The translations under genes were made by a program, and so were the position numbers. Source: Oscheius onirici (taxonomy: Eukaryota > Nematoda > Chromadorea > Rhabditida > Rhabditidae). Taken from it: 64,000 bases of DNA. Shown here in pieces: positions 11,450 through 23,779 of this stretch. The stretch is from NCBI GenBank assembly GCA_932521025.1, contig OW051473.1:7750001-7814000 (forward strand). Direction: 5' to 3'. Below the pieces are notes generated by a model that was given only the letters and a program-made list of their open reading frames with translations, was not told the DNA's origin and ran no database searches. How positions within the stretch are numbered: the stretch's first letter is position 1; each line of letters begins with the position of its first letter.

Positions 11450-12423
11450 TTAGCGACCTATAGTAAGAAGTGGCACAACCCGAAGGAGATAGTTTTTTTT
11501 TGTTTTTCGTTTCAACCCAATGTCCACTTGCTCAACTTCTTCTTCATTCTCTGGAAAGCGCTGTCCTTCCGCATCCTGGAAAATGCTATTATTCCAATTG
11601 TCTAATGGCTCTGTCTGTTTTGACTGAGCCTATAAGGATGTGAATAATAACTCACGGCTGGCCACACTGTTGATCCCATTCTTCAGCATCGAGGCTTATA
11701 CTCCGTCTGCGGTGGTCTTTGTCAGATAAGATGGGCGAGCCTATCTCATGTTCAAGGTTATACTTCTAAAAAAGGTTTTGTAGACAGACGAAGGTCAAAT
11801 GACTACCTGGATCAGGTTTTTCTTTGCCAAAGCCTTCTTTATATCCGTTTTTGAATACGACTTGACCATATTGCTGGTCGTGATAGAATGAGACATTTGC
11901 GGACTGGACGTTTTGCGCATTCCTTCTTCGTCTATCCGATTCAACATCATGTCACCACAGCTGAAAAATCAGTCCATGTTACAGTAACACCAAAGATTGA
12001 ACCTTGTTTTGCTCCGCTGAACGGGACGATGCTTGTGTTCCTTCCTAGAAGGCAGAACGGGAGATTCATTGCTGCTGGAGGTGGACGACCTGCAAGATCT
12101 CTATTAGATCCATCAATGTGGCCAGATGTCTAATAAATTGCCTCCCAGGTGAGAGACTTCCTCCTTTTGCAAGATTGATGAGCAAAAGAATTACACTACT
12201 TGTTCCACCAGAGTACATGAAAGCGACCTGTCTACATCATAAAAAGTTGAACTTACGCCTTTCGCTGAGGAGTAGCTTCTCGACTACTGGAGCACTTCCG
12301 ACTGTTTTCGCGAATGGCCAATGGACTCTCGTCTCTGTAAGGGCACTGCGTGGAAGACTTCTTCTTCGGCTTGTACGGTTGGCTCATGCGCTTGTTCACC
12401 GCGTTAGCGTAAATTAATGCCAT
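11450..12423 (-). CDS. Hypothetical Ser/Lys-rich protein, multi-exon
   Basis: No family recognised. The start ATG is at 12423 (MALIYANAVNKRMSQPYKPK), followed by a basic, Ser-rich first exon. A later exon encodes SSTSSSNESPVLPSRKEHK, then CGDMMLNRIDEEGMRKTSS and KSYSKTDIKKALAKKNLIQ. This joins across a short intron ending TTTTTTAG to KYNLEHEIGSPILSDKDH and RRRSISLDAEEWDQQCGQP. The last exon begins DAEGQRFPENEEEVEQVD and ends LLRVVPLLTIGR before TAA at 11450-11452. Most joins keep frame with GT-AG signals; the join after the first exon is less certain. No signal peptide or membrane segment. Phosphorylation-prone RRRS and Ser runs suggest a regulatory or scaffold protein, which is inference only. 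Confidence 0.6.
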
Positions 12424-13560
12424 GTCTTAAAAGGATCATATAAAAGACAGTAAACTTGGAAAGATAATGCAGAAGAAGGTCAAGGGGTGGTGTCAGGTAG
12501 CTGTGAGAAAGAGCAGTCATTAACGGCCGAAAAAGATGGGCCCAACAATTATGTGGTGTGGAGACAACAGTATTTCTTCTTGATGAACTGCTGTAGACAT
12601 GTAATGGCTTTCGGCTTAAGAGATCTGGAGAGAACAACGAGTCGACCTCAAGGCGAAAACTGGACAACTACGAATGAAATGATCAGAGTTTAGGCCACAG
12701 CTGTTATCCCGAGCTCAGCAGCAAAACGGACGACGCGCTTTTTCATGTCAGAGTTATGCTCATTATGACAGATCGAGTTCAGCGGAACAACAGTGATCAG
12801 TAGACAAAAACATCTTGTTCCTCTTCAAGGTTGCAAGGAGCGAGCGGCGAACACGTCGGATCTCAGAGCAAGTGAGAACAAAAACAAGCCGGGAAATGAA
12901 TTGAGTTACCGAAAATTGTATGACTCTCGCCTGCCTGCCCACAACATTATAGCCTTCTCAAGAGTGAAAGGGTGCGGGACGGAGCCACCTGTCCGGAAGA
13001 GTAACAGCACAGGAAAAATGAGATGAATATTGTATGAGCGGATGTTAGGGTGGAATTCGTTCCATATCCACACGAGAAGCACGTGAGGAGGAGGTCTGGA
13101 AGTGAGTCCGTCTACAGCCAGAGAGAGGGAGAGAGTGAATAAATGCAATCAGACCCTAACCATATTACTTAATTACCAAAATGGAGACATGTTCTTCCTA
13201 TATAATGACGCAGAGGCGTCAGTTTCCTAAAATGAGAGGGTTTGCACCCGCCGCGGACAGACTGAACTGCCAACATCAGAGTAAAGATCTTACTTCCCAG
13301 TTAATTAAATGGATCCTTGATGTTAATGCATAGTTGATGAAGCTCTTCTTTTCCTCCTCAGTCGGAGCTATGCAAAAAACTTGGGTCCTGGTAATTCGGC
13401 GTCATTTAATTATCTAAGTGCCGATACTGAAGGGGCCGGGCCACACGTTTACTAGAGTGCCAATGGACATGGCGGAAATCTCTTGAAGACTGTCACGTCT
13501 TGCCGAACACAGCTTTTTCTCGAAGGCACGTCAAATTTAGGATTGTCGTTATGGATGAAA
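12424..13560. other. Intergenic region, no gene recognised
   Basis: Open frames on both strands are short, start without good context and do not join into a chain. No repeats or RNA signatures stood out. Confidence 0.4.
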
Positions 13561-14554
13561 AGAGGGATTAAGTCACAAACGTTTTGACTTTGGACGCGAA
13601 GAAACACCTTTAGATGCTAGGGATCCTGTTGCAGTAGAAACAGTTTTCCCGAGGAGGCGGTTCAAATCTGCTTTCGTCTGCTGAAATAACAAAACGTCTG
13701 TCAATGTAGAGCATGGGACATTTATGAAAAACCAGGAGAGCACTTGTTCATTCTCAGATTTCTCGTTGCACATTTACTTTTGAACCTAACCGGATGACTT
13801 TTTTTCTGGTTTGAGTGACAAGGACGTCGTTATTAATGCAAATGCCTGGAAGTGATGTCCATGCATTTTTTCAAAACAAGCGCTAGTTGTTGAAAAAGTA
13901 AGAAAAGTTGAGTAATATCCCAACTTTACAATAGTTAGCGATATGACTTTCGAAGAAAAAATGATTGAGGACGACTTGGTAGTTGTGCTAGGTTCCTCGC
14001 CTCTACGGATGAACCTTGGACGAAGTGATCCATAGCTCCGCAATTTTCCACATTTAGAACAATGTATTCTTCGTCTCTGATGAATTGTACTACCGAGTTC
14101 CTGCATAGACAAACGCATCCGTGGAGCAGGCAGAGTGACACATTGGACACGTGTAATGTGGTCTTTTCCTAACCTAACAACAGATTTAAGATTTCTTAAC
14201 AGCATTCCTAGAGAAGATGCGTTCAAAAAAGAACTTTTCGAGGCAATGAGAAGATGATAGGAAATAAGACTGAGAATAATAGAGTGAATGAACCTTTTTA
14301 AATTGAGAAAGATTTAATTTACTTAAGGCGTAAACAAGTAATCTACTTTAATGAAAAGCAAGAGTATATTGGAAGAGTATGAATTTTGTGTTTACCGCAA
14401 CCCCCAAAGTAATCCTGCCTAAAGCAGAATTTGAGGGTTAGGTTGAACGCAAAAACAAAGAGTTTTGATGGCGAGAGTATTGGAGCCTGTGAAAATTGGA
14501 AGAAATAAACCGTTCTGATCAGTGCGCTCAAAATAATACTTACTTCTGCTTTAG
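13561..14554. other. Coding-like region on both strands, unresolved
   Basis: Several pieces look coding but conflict in strand. On the plus strand, MTFEEKMIEDDLVVVLGSS from ATG at 13943 can be joined to RVMWSFPNLTTDLRFLNS and PREDAFKKELFEAMRR. On the minus strand, a 146-codon open frame (13786-14226) and an alternative frame with VQFIRDEEYIVLNVENCG overlap the same bases. A minus exon candidate at 13573-13683 has a good TTTCAG acceptor and ends SSRPKSKRL. I could not settle which set is real. Confidence 0.35.
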
Positions 14555-15022
14555 GAGATACAAGGGAAATCCTACAAATGCCAACTCCCGATTCGCGTCC
14601 ACTTGGACAGGCACGAGTGTGAAAGCCCAACTTGGGAGGTGGTGGTCCAGCTTCTGAGCTCGCTGAACTTTAGCCCTGAGGAAGGAAGCGGAAAAGTGTG
14701 ATGTCAAGTCAAAGGAACTGATGAGCCATGTTGGCAACAAGCTCTTTTGTGTGTTTGTTGCGAACGCTTCTAACGATGTTGAAAACTGAAACACACGTAT
14801 TTTTACGCGTTCAGCGGAGGTCGAATGTCAGATTTCGGACTCTAATCCTCTCCGAAAGATGAAGATGGGCATCGTGGGTCGGAGTCTCCTTGCAAAGGAA
14901 AACGAGCTGAAGCAAAGTTCAACAAGGCTTCTGCAGAAAAAGGAATTTCAATTACCGAGATGGAAGTTGAGTTGGCTTCCTGTTTAATTAAGAAAAGGAA
15001 AGAGGAAGACAATTCGAAGTAG
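14555..15022 (+). CDS. Hypothetical protein, 3' exons only
   Basis: After a TTCTGCTTTAG acceptor at 14544-14554, the plus strand encodes EIQGKSYKCQLPIRVHLD, then RHECESPTWEVVVQLLSS and LNFSPEEGSGK. A terminal exon reads CKGKRAEAKFNKASAEKG, ISITEMEVELASCLIKKR and KEEDNSK, ending with TAG at 15020-15022. The composition is typical of a real protein, with a basic tail. The join between these two pieces and all upstream exons are unresolved. The family is not recognised. The gene would converge on the MXRA7-like gene whose stop is at 15285. Confidence 0.4.
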
Positions 15023-15284
15023 TATCAAGTAATTTAAAGCATTTCTTTTTTCTTTTAACCGGCCCACACCTACTTAGTGATTTATGGCAAAAAATGACAG
15101 GAAGTGAGAAAAATCAAGACGACGACATGTTGACAGCAGAAACCGGAACAGTGGTGTCACAAAAGCAACTCAAAGTCAAGATTTATTTCCAAAAAGATTG
15201 CAGGAATATGATGGGAGTACCAGTAGGTCAGGGAGTTACTTACATCAAGTCTAATGTAGATTAGGGTTTTTCAACATTTTGAAT

Positions 15285-16553
15285 TCAAAAATTGTACAGG
15301 TTTAGCTGTTCCTTTACGTCGTCAGTGCTCATGCCAAATTTTTCCTTGTTCTGCATCATCAGCTTCATGATCGAATCTAGCTGCTGGGCTCGCATGTCAG
15401 CTTCCTAAAAGGTATCTGTTACTTAAAGTTTTTTTCGTCTGACCGATTCACGTTCTGCATCAGTCATCTCCATCTGCATTCGACGAGTACGGGCTCGAAG
15501 TTGTGCAGTAGCGAGTTTTCCATGCAGTGTTCCGAGCTTCTTCAGCATGTCACCTTCTTCTCCTTCTGGCTGTTCAGTAGTTGGCGAAAGGTCAGGAGTC
15601 TTGTCCTCCGTACCGTTCTCAAGCAAAGGCTTCTCATCAGAATGATCTATAACATGATCTTCTCGCTCTTCTTCGCTGCTCTCATCTTGGGATTCGTCTT
15701 GTTCTTCAGCGAGAAGAGCTTGTCTTTCCTTTTCTGAAAACGCCAATACGCCTATACAGCTTCATATAAACTACAATAAAATGCCTGTGTTGTTATTGGT
15801 AGACATAGGTCACTTATAAATCTTCCACTTACACTACAGATTTTGTGTGATACCTAAGTAAATAAAAAAACTACTGATCCGAGTCGGTTTACCTCGGACA
15901 ACTATATCTGATCTACCTTATTTCTTCTCTGAAGAGCTCTTTACGAAGTGTCCCACAAGTTATTTTTACCCATTTTCATACAGTACAAGGACCTAACTTC
16001 TAACAAAACAGTGCATATACATTCACGCTGAAAGTCTTTCATTCATCTCGTGTTCTCAGAATAACCTATGTTTCTTAAAGTAAAAAAAAACTAAAAGAGG
16101 GTAAAAGTGAGAAACCAACTCACCAATGTCAGCCATAGCTCCACCGAGTCCTCGCTCCGTCTTGTCCTGATAGATCACCGACCTGCGTAGAGCCGATATC
16201 TAAAATGCGTTCGTCTTGCCCTATATTAGGTATGCTCATCATCTTTGAATTCATTTTGCCGCGAAACACGCTACCACCGGTCTTGATCGCAGCAAATTCG
16301 GCGGTCTCCTCCTTGAGCAGATCCTCCTCGCGCTTCTTCTTCGCCTCCTCCATCCTCTTCGCTTTCTTCATCGGCAAAATGTTTTGAATAACGTGAAGCG
16401 CTAATCCGAATATCAATCCGCCCTGAAACCTGTTCTATTTTTAACGAAAATAAATGAAAAACATACGGCAAAAGCAGTGAAGACAAAAGCTAAACCGTAC
16501 GTCGAGACCATCTCCCAGAACTGTGACCAGAACATTTCACTCGGTGAAGCCAT
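15285..16553 (-). CDS. MXRA7-like single-pass membrane protein
   Basis: Vertebrate MXRA7 is a small single-pass membrane protein of poorly known function. Here the start (MASPSEMFWSQFWEMVSTYG, ATG at 16553) leads into one hydrophobic segment (LAFVFTAFA-GGLIFGLALHVIQ) across a 37-nt-class intron. A charged helix follows (KKAKRMEEAKKKREEDLLKE), then an acidic stretch (EQDESQDESSEEERED). The C-terminus, RAQQLDSIMKLMMQNKEKFG then DDVKEQLNLYNF, resembles the conserved MXRA7 end (QLxxIFKLMKDNKETFG...VQEQLRLYDM). Last exon 15285-15404, previous exon 15444-15733. The join near 16203-16275 is unclear, because the frame must shift to reach ALRRSVIYQDKTERGLGGAM. RIC-3 was considered because of the TM plus charged-helix layout, but the C-terminus fits MXRA7 better. 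Confidence 0.6.
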
Positions 16554-18441
16554 GGTAGCTAAATTCTAATATAGAGGAAGACGAATAAATAAGTGATTAG
16601 AGTGATGGACACCTTGTTGACTCTCAGAAGGAAATATGGAATGAAGGATAAGGTTACCTGGCAACGGCGGATGACCGGATGAGCCCCAAATAGGATCGTC
16701 CATCGCATTCATCGCGTGTCCAGAGTGCTGGCAGAAGAAGCCGAAATACGGCTTCAGGGATGGCACATCTGTCTGAAAGACTAATTTCTGAGGGATGAAG
16801 TTGAAGGGATTGAAATGGGCAAAAAAAGTAACTGAAAATTCAGACCAATCTGTTAAGAATGTCAAATAAAGCGCAATGGGCCACTTTAACGCAAAAATAC
16901 TTCTAACAAAGAGGATATCTATTGCCTATTACAAGATATAGAACACTGCCAAAAATGTTCTGATTTCAATACAAAATCTTAAAAACTGAAATAGGTATAT
17001 GAACCATAAAGCTATAAAAGACAGATGAGGACAAATAAAACGCAAGATAAAATTTTCTCAAAACCAACACTTCCAATTGTAAACTTTCATATTTTGTGTA
17101 CTTTCCTGCTACTAAACGCAGAGCAACAATTTTGAAGCAAAATCTGCACAGTCCGACAAAACAAAGAGAGAAAACTAACGCGGTAAACGGCCGAATCTGA
17201 ATAAAAATAAACAAGATTGTACTCAGTTATTTATAGAAGTATGTGAATTTTCAGCAGGTTGCGAACCATGAATTAATGCGTAGAATTGTATGTTGATTCG
17301 AATGGTATAACGATATGTCATTTAATTTGTGTGAGAAAAGAGATATTCCAGAAAAAATGACAAATCGATTAAAAAGATACGCAGTCAGCGGTTCCAAATT
17401 GGCTGCGTACGTCTTCTGTGAGCGAAAGTGCGCCCTATTCCGAAGGAAAAGCCGTTTGTTTGGCAAATTGTGCCCTGCCTCTTGGAAGCTGGGTTACAGG
17501 GATAGTCTTATTATAGGTAAACACGATCGTCCGTGGTTCTCATCACAAATTTGAACCAAAAATCATTATTTCATCTTTTTAGGAGTAAAAAGGTAACAAT
17601 ACTTTTTGTGTGAACTAGGCAACTGAACAAAAAGTGGACAATATCTCTTACAAAAGTCGAATTCTCGTCTTTTCTCTTAGGATCACCGTTTTCTTGTCAT
17701 CGTCATTCAGTAGCCAGCTCAGTGACTCTCGTCTGTCGCCAGCGGTCCAGGCCCGTGTTCACTCAGAAAGCCAGTTCAGTACATTACATGTCTTTGTACA
17801 TCACGCTGCTTTTTCTAACCTCTTCTAAACAGCAGCAGCCGACTCTGCGTCGCAGTCTGACTAAAACTTTTTGGGCTAAAACCATTGCTCTATTTTTTTG
17901 TATTGTTGGCAGCATACTTCGAACTACTATAAGTCCCCTGCAATCTGCTGGCTACTTTATCGTTTTCAGTACTTGTAATGCCAATAATTTCAGTTTTATG
18001 TTCGTTGCTCTGGGCATTTAGGAAATTGCGTTCTGTAAGTTATTTTCGAGCTCATCGCTGAACTCAGAGTATACTGGCCAAAAAATTGCAATAAACAACA
18101 CAGAATATGTATATTGTACGACAGAATGTGTACACCAAGTTTACATATAAAACTTTACGTAGATTTCACTGTACACATGTTTTTCATCCTGGTTCTGTTA
18201 CAGAATAGCTACTTGATCGAATATATATCACAAGAGTAATGATACACAGTCAACAGTTCCCCCGTTTGGCTGCGTACCTACCCGTTTATTGAAAACGCGC
18301 TTCATGTTGCAGGTGGCTTTTTAGTCCTGAGTGTTCACTGCTCTGATCAGCTGGTTTTCCTATCTGTGCTCTATCAACTGTGCCCTATTTCACACGTTCC
18401 TTTTCAGCTCCTCCTTGGATACTCTTTCACAGTCCCAAATC
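16554..18441. other. Intergenic region between divergent genes
   Basis: About 1.9 kb between the start of the MXRA7-like gene (minus) and the start of succinyl-CoA ligase (plus). It should hold both promoters. It is AT-rich with short open frames, some hydrophobic (16966-17214, minus), but without supporting splice structure. Confidence 0.4.
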
Positions 18442-19869
18442 ATGCAACGCTCAACTTCATCTTTTCTTAGTTAGTTCTTAACTCTTGCTACCATATACTG
18501 GATCTTAACAGATCTTGTAAGAAACTATAACTCGACTAGAAGTGCTTTGAAGATTGACAACAACACAAAAGTGATCATCCAAGGTTTTACCGGAAAGCAG
18601 GTTAGTACAGATTTATTAAAACGAGCCCTTAATATTAAGGGTACTTTCCATGGCAAGCAAATGTTAGACTATAACACCCAGCTGGTCGGAGGTGTGAATG
18701 TGAAGAAAGCAGGAACTACCCATCTCGGTCTTTCCGTTTTCAAAGACGTTAAAGAGGTCTGTTTTACCATGACTGTTTATTTCCTCTGATATGGGTGTTA
18801 TACACATGAGTCTTATCGATTCAACAACATTTCCGCTTCTCGCTAATGCCAACCACGTTTTCAGGCCCGTGAGAAAACCGGTGCGGACGCTTCTGTCATA
18901 TATGTGCCTGCCACTGGCGCAGCTGATGCTATCGATGAAGCTATCGATGCCGAGATTCCGCTCGTGGTCTGTATCACCGAAGGAATACCTCAACAGGTAA
19001 CTGAGCACAAAGAACAATGCAACATCAAAAGTTTGACGGGCGACCAAGGTCCATTTCTTACTGCCAAATGTGTTCACAATCAAGAGTCGGTCGATTCCGT
19101 CGCGCGTTGGGAACTCGGTGGAAAAGGCGATTAACTTATTCGCACAGCAAACAATTTGCGTTAACTCAATGAACAGCGCAGCAAAACTATTTCAGGACAT
19201 GATTCGGGTGAAAAACCGCCTGGTGAAGCAAAATAAGACAAGACTTGTTGGGCCAAACTGTCCGGGAATCATCTCGGCTGATCAGTGCAAGATTGGTATC
19301 ATGCCGGGGCACATCCACAAGAGGGTAATCTTTTTCAAGAGTCACTCCTTACCTAACTGGGTTCCAGGGAAAAATCGGGATTGTTTCTCGGTCAGGAACT
19401 CTTACCTATGAAGCTGTTCATCAAACGACGGCTGTCGGCTTAGGTCAAACCCTTTGTGTCGGCATTGGAGGAGATCCCTTCAACGGAACCAACTTCATTG
19501 ACTGTCTTGAGGTCTTCCTCAATGATCCCGAAACTAAAGGTACTTAAAACTCATCGATCTAACACAGATCAGTGTTCAGGAATCATCCTAATCGGAGAGA
19601 TTGGTGGAAGTGCTGAAGAGGACGCCGCCCAGTACCTTCTTGAAAACAATACAGGAAGAAATGCCAAGCCAGTTGTCTCCTTCATTGCGGGGGTCACAGC
19701 CCCGCCTGGACGAAGGATGGGCCATGCTGGAGCCATTATCAGTCGTGGTCAAGGAACAGCCTCTCAGAAAATCGAGTCCTTGAAAAATGCTAACGTTATC
19801 GTCACCGACTCTCCAGCCAAGCTGGGAACAGCTATGGCTAAAGTTCTGCTCGACAAAGTAATCGTCTAA
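18442..19869 (+). CDS. SUCLG1: Succinyl-CoA ligase alpha subunit, mitochondrial
   Basis: This subunit pairs with a beta subunit in the mitochondrial matrix to convert succinyl-CoA to succinate with GTP or ATP formation in the TCA cycle. Seven exons join in frame: 18442-18469, 18512-18600, 18640-18756, 18865-18996, 19196-19324, 19368-19539 and 19580-19869. The N-terminus [20 protein letters not shown] is basic and Ser-rich, as expected of a mitochondrial presequence. The CoA-binding Rossmann part is clear ([57 protein letters not shown]). The catalytic histidine region is intact ([20 protein letters not shown]). Length, about 318 aa, is close to the family. No break seen. Confidence 0.96.
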
Positions 19870-20145
19870 CATTTTCTACTTTCAACTGTGATTGTTCTTA
19901 TAATACTTCTTCACTTTTGCTGGCGTCTTGTACAAAGATTGAACTGTTTTTACATAAAAAACCGTAATAGTACAAAACAAATGAGATACTGTAGTGACCC
20001 GTAGTTTGCGGAAGAGTTGATGATTTCGATGACTACCAGTGGAGGTTTGGGAACAAAGTCTCGTGTCCACATTGACTTGACTTTTGGTCCTGTCCTAACA
20101 TTGGAATGTCTAAAATTTATAGAAGATTAAGAGCTTTTGAGCAAC

Positions 20146-22532
20146 TTAAATCCTGTCTTTTTCCTTAATTGGTTCAATAATGTATCCTAGCCCTTCTAGC
20201 TGATGAAGAATGCTTTTGTCTCCAAGAAAATGACCTGAAAATAGATGCTGTTAATCACATAAAGCGTATAACTTGATGTTTTGAAGAGACCAATAAACTT
20301 GGGAAACATTGACGTATTCAATAAATGGTGTGGTCGTTTATGTTTCTCTACGCCAAAACACTTCAATAGAAACTCTACATGATCTATTATATGTTATCAA
20401 AAATAGCTTGGAAAAAAGGTATACCCGTCAAAAAGTTTATAAAGGAAAAAACTGCAAATACTGAATTTTGCACGCGTTCAGGAGTTTGGTCAATAAATTT
20501 CAGCTATCAAAACTTATAATTGCTAGAAATTTTTCAATTCTAAAGTACCTGTTCCGACAGCAGTAAAAGTAGTGTTGTTAGGCGATTCTCTGACAAGCTT
20601 GTCTATTCTGTTGGCCATCCGGGTGTTCCTTTTCGTAATGATATCTTCTTTTAAAGATTGATCAATCTGAATACAAAACTCATTTTATCTGTAAGATGTC
20701 TTACATTTCTCGCTCTATCTCTTTCATGCGGACTGATCCCCGGCACTTTTCTGTCATAGTCGCTTGCTTCCAACAGTTGATCTTCCAGATTCCCACACCG
20801 GTAACTCTCAATTAGTTCCGAGATCGATCTTTCCTTCTTTACTGCTCCGTTCCCAAAATACATCTTCTCCAAGAATTGGACGGTGTACCCAATAGCAAAA
20901 ACAATCTGAAAGAATCATTGTTCCGAATGGGTAAAGAGCTTTTATTAAAGCCGGTTGAGTGCCATGCGAATCTGCCCCTCAGGATGTGCGTCTTTTGTGC
21001 AGTCCCATTAGGCGTTCACACCCTCCTTAGGGTGTGAGCGGTATTGTCCAGAACAAAAGAATGCTGGTCCCACTTCCTGAGGTCATAGTTTGCCTGCCAC
21101 AAACTCACATCGTCCAAAGGAATGTCAGAGACTGGGTTGCATTGTTCCTCAGCCGTTTCAATGGCTTCCAGACGTTTTTTCTTCTCGAGTGCCTGAAACC
21201 GAACACTATGCTAATTGGAAAAAATGCGCACCTTTGTGGCTAGGTACACATCCAGCATGGGAGCAGTTGATCGGTCAAGGAGATTTTCACAGAGCTGGTA
21301 GAGTGTAAACAGTAGCCATTCTGGACGCTTCCTATGCCAATTTCCTGAAATTAGGTTTCGACTTAATGGGTCGAAGAATATTTTGTCATAAGTCATGTGT
21401 CCCGTATCTGTGTTTGCGTTTATGTTCAAGTTGTTCGCGACTTGCTCGAGTGGCAATACGTATCGTCTCCTATACAAACAGCTCGTCTACGTTCAGCTGC
21501 TCCACCTGTTAACCTATTAAGCAGGTGTTACTAGGTAAACGTAGAAAACGGCTAGAGAAATCACCTGCCAGATGGTCGAAAACTTGTTGAACGTGCTCCA
21601 TGTTGTTTTCATCGAGCGCAGGGTGTTTTTGAGAGGCATGAAGTAAATGTTGTCGGAACTTGCTCATGACTAAAAAAGGAGTTATCAAAAGTTACAGTCC
21701 ATTACTTACAAGTCTTAATTCTGGCAAAGAGTTCCACCGGAAGATAGGAAAGAGCTGTTTGCTTCCGTGGCAACTTCTTGCATCGAACAAGCTTGCGCAA
21801 TGTCTCTTCGTTGTTCAGATCAACTTCCAACAAGACGGTATCAGATAGAGCAAAGACCTCGCGAACTCGATCCGAGACTGAAAATTGAATCCTATTTGAA
21901 CGCATATGCCTATAATTACAGTGTGGTATGCGGCAAATTTGTCCTAATCAAGATGCACCTCTAATTTTCACGCAGCAGGTGGTCCAAGGCATTGTTCTAC
22001 ATGTTGATTGTCTCAATTGACAGTCATTTCGTTGCATACTGTTTAACTCGAATGTATACCTGGTTGAGTCCAGTTCACGCCCCATTAGTCCACCCAGTGC
22101 ACAATGCCGTGAGGTGTGAAAGGCTACTCAAAAATGCTACACAATGGCTTTGTTGCAGAAACCTACATCCGGAGGTCCCTTCTCTGAGAACGGCCGTGCA
22201 AACAAAAGAAAAATGCCAAATTATGGTTCCCCTCCTCGACTCAAATTGCAGTTAAAAGATCAGTCCCTCACACAAAGAATAAACTGGCCATTGTGGGATT
22301 TGGCGGCAAAATATACAAATAAACTGACCTCGGTCCCAGACGTCCGTGAATGGCACATGAATCGTTCCAAATAAGTATCCCTGAGAACCCGTTTCTTCTT
22401 TTCGGAAGGACCAGAGGAATATACTTCTGTTTTCGTCCTGTACATGATTCGTATCATAAAAAGTAATAAACTTACATTGCAGTCGGCTGCCACGCTAGGA
22501 AGGAGCAAAAATGAGACAAAGGTAAAGATCAT
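20146..22532 (-). CDS. TIKI-type metalloprotease (TRABD2-like), secreted Wnt-processing enzyme candidate
   Basis: TIKI proteins are extracellular metalloproteases that trim the N-terminus of Wnt ligands. The start ([21 protein letters not shown] at 22532) is a signal peptide. The next exon (22329-22437) has the first GxxH motif, [16 protein letters not shown], as in TIKI. Then come [20 protein letters not shown], the hallmark [46 protein letters not shown], and [19 protein letters not shown]. The second GxxH motif, [20 protein letters not shown], lies near the end, and the protein stops at [10 protein letters not shown] (TAA at 20146-20148). Metal-binding motifs appear intact. Vertebrate TIKIs extend to a membrane anchor; none is visible here. 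Exon boundaries were fitted by eye and seem consistent. Confidence 0.88.
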
Positions 22533-23136
22533 GGAGCATTCGAGTTGTGCGCGAGAAGAACAACTAGTGAGAAGAGCCTAGCCGGAAATAGAGCACGGCA
22601 CACAAGTAGCAGGACTCTCTGTAAACAATTGTTTGAACGATTAGTACAGGGTCAGTTGGGATTAAGTGGTAGACAGGGTTGTTATAACAAGGCGAGAAGA
22701 GTCGGCGCTGATGGGCGGGACCACCCTTACTATCTCGCCCCGAACAAGGAGGTCGCAGGCACCCGACTGCAATTCAGAGAGGTTTAAAACTCAAACAGGA
22801 GTTTGCAAAATCACGGAGCATAAGTTTCCAAAAGAAATTGGAAAACGTTATCCTCGAGGAACAAGATGAGCGGGCCTTTGTGGGGCTCGTTATGAAAGCC
22901 CCGAATACTGAACAGAAATATATAGAAACTTTTTTTTAGCGAAACACCAATTCCAAGTTGTGCTCAGAACTTTTAGACGTCAATTTGGTTATGTTCAATT
23001 TCATAAAAAAAATTGCCGAAGAGCAAAAATTCAGTAAGCACATAAAAATCATAGATGCAGATTTCTTACTCTGAGCTTCGAAGTTTTATGATAGTTTTAA
23101 AACATATTCAAGCAAGATATCTTTTATAATATAAAT
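22533..23136. other. Upstream region of the TIKI-like gene
   Basis: About 600 bases between the TIKI-like start and the stop of the next minus-strand gene. No exon chain or repeat recognised; the 5' part presumably holds the TIKI promoter. Confidence 0.4.
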
Positions 23137-23609
23137 TTATCCTTTAACGGTTGTTCCTGCATTGATCTTGCAGGCCTTAAAACTTCTCTGGAGCAGCCGA
23201 TCAAGAGGAACCTCGGTTTCAAAGCTACATACTCCTTCGAAGGGCCAGGAAGGACACTTTCCCATGTGGAAGGGGTAGCACATCATCTTGCCATCCGGAG
23301 TGCAATTATGTGCCACTATGGCGTACAGCTTGTATTTGAATCCAAATGCAAAGTTTTTCATTTCACCAGATACAACACCTCGAAAAATGTTGTACTGACT
23401 GTATCCAGCAACCGTCTCTCCGAGATGATCATCGTCAGTGATCAGGTCACTCTAGAGACGTTTTCTGCATGTGATCCTACAGAAAAACCTACATCGTGAC
23501 AACTCACTCGGGCGTAGAATTCACGTGAGCATGTAAGTTTGAAGGACAAACTTATTTTACTCCCATGCAGCGGCTGAAGGAAAATGAGAACAATCACCAG
23601 GCGCAACAT
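23137..23609 (-). CDS. Small secreted protein, possibly transthyretin-like family
   Basis: Two exons joined by a 53-nt intron give a protein of about 139 aa. It starts with a signal peptide (MLRLVIVLIFLQPLHGSK). The body, KISLSFKLTCSREFYAR-SDLITDDDHLGETVAG, FRGVVSGEMKNFAFGFKYKL, AIVAHNCTPDGKMMCYPF, then CSFETEVPLDRLLQRSFK, has a cysteine and beta-strand rhythm like nematode transthyretin-like (TTL) secreted proteins: an acidic D-rich turn, a Y-xx-HNC-like strand and a late cysteine before a hydrophobic-charged strand. The similarity is weak and the family call is inference. TTL proteins are abundant nematode secreted proteins with few known functions. Stop TAA at 23137-23139. Confidence 0.6.
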
Positions 23610-23717
23610 GATTGTGGGAAATGAAAGGGGCTGTTTCTTCATAGAATACAGAAATGTATAAAAAAAGCTCTCAATTCTTTTTTCGTACACAAAAGCAATC
23701 AACTTGTTCGCCATTTT

Positions 23718-23779
23718 CAGAGATTCGAACCCTGACATTGAAACGGATAATAAACTGTCTTAACCAGTAGACTACGCCT
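23718..23779 (-). repeat. tRNA-like fragment (SINE-type A and B boxes)
   Basis: On the minus strand the sequence reads GGCGTAGTCTACTGGTTAAG, an A-box-like stretch, and 30 bases later GGGTTCGAATC, a B box. The ends do not pair into an acceptor stem, so this is more likely a tRNA-derived repeat than a tRNA gene. It lies just upstream of the small secreted protein gene. Confidence 0.45.

Noticed and set aside
15285-16553. RIC-3 acetylcholine receptor chaperone
   Set aside because: The membrane segment plus charged helix suggested it, but the conserved C-terminal end matches MXRA7 better.
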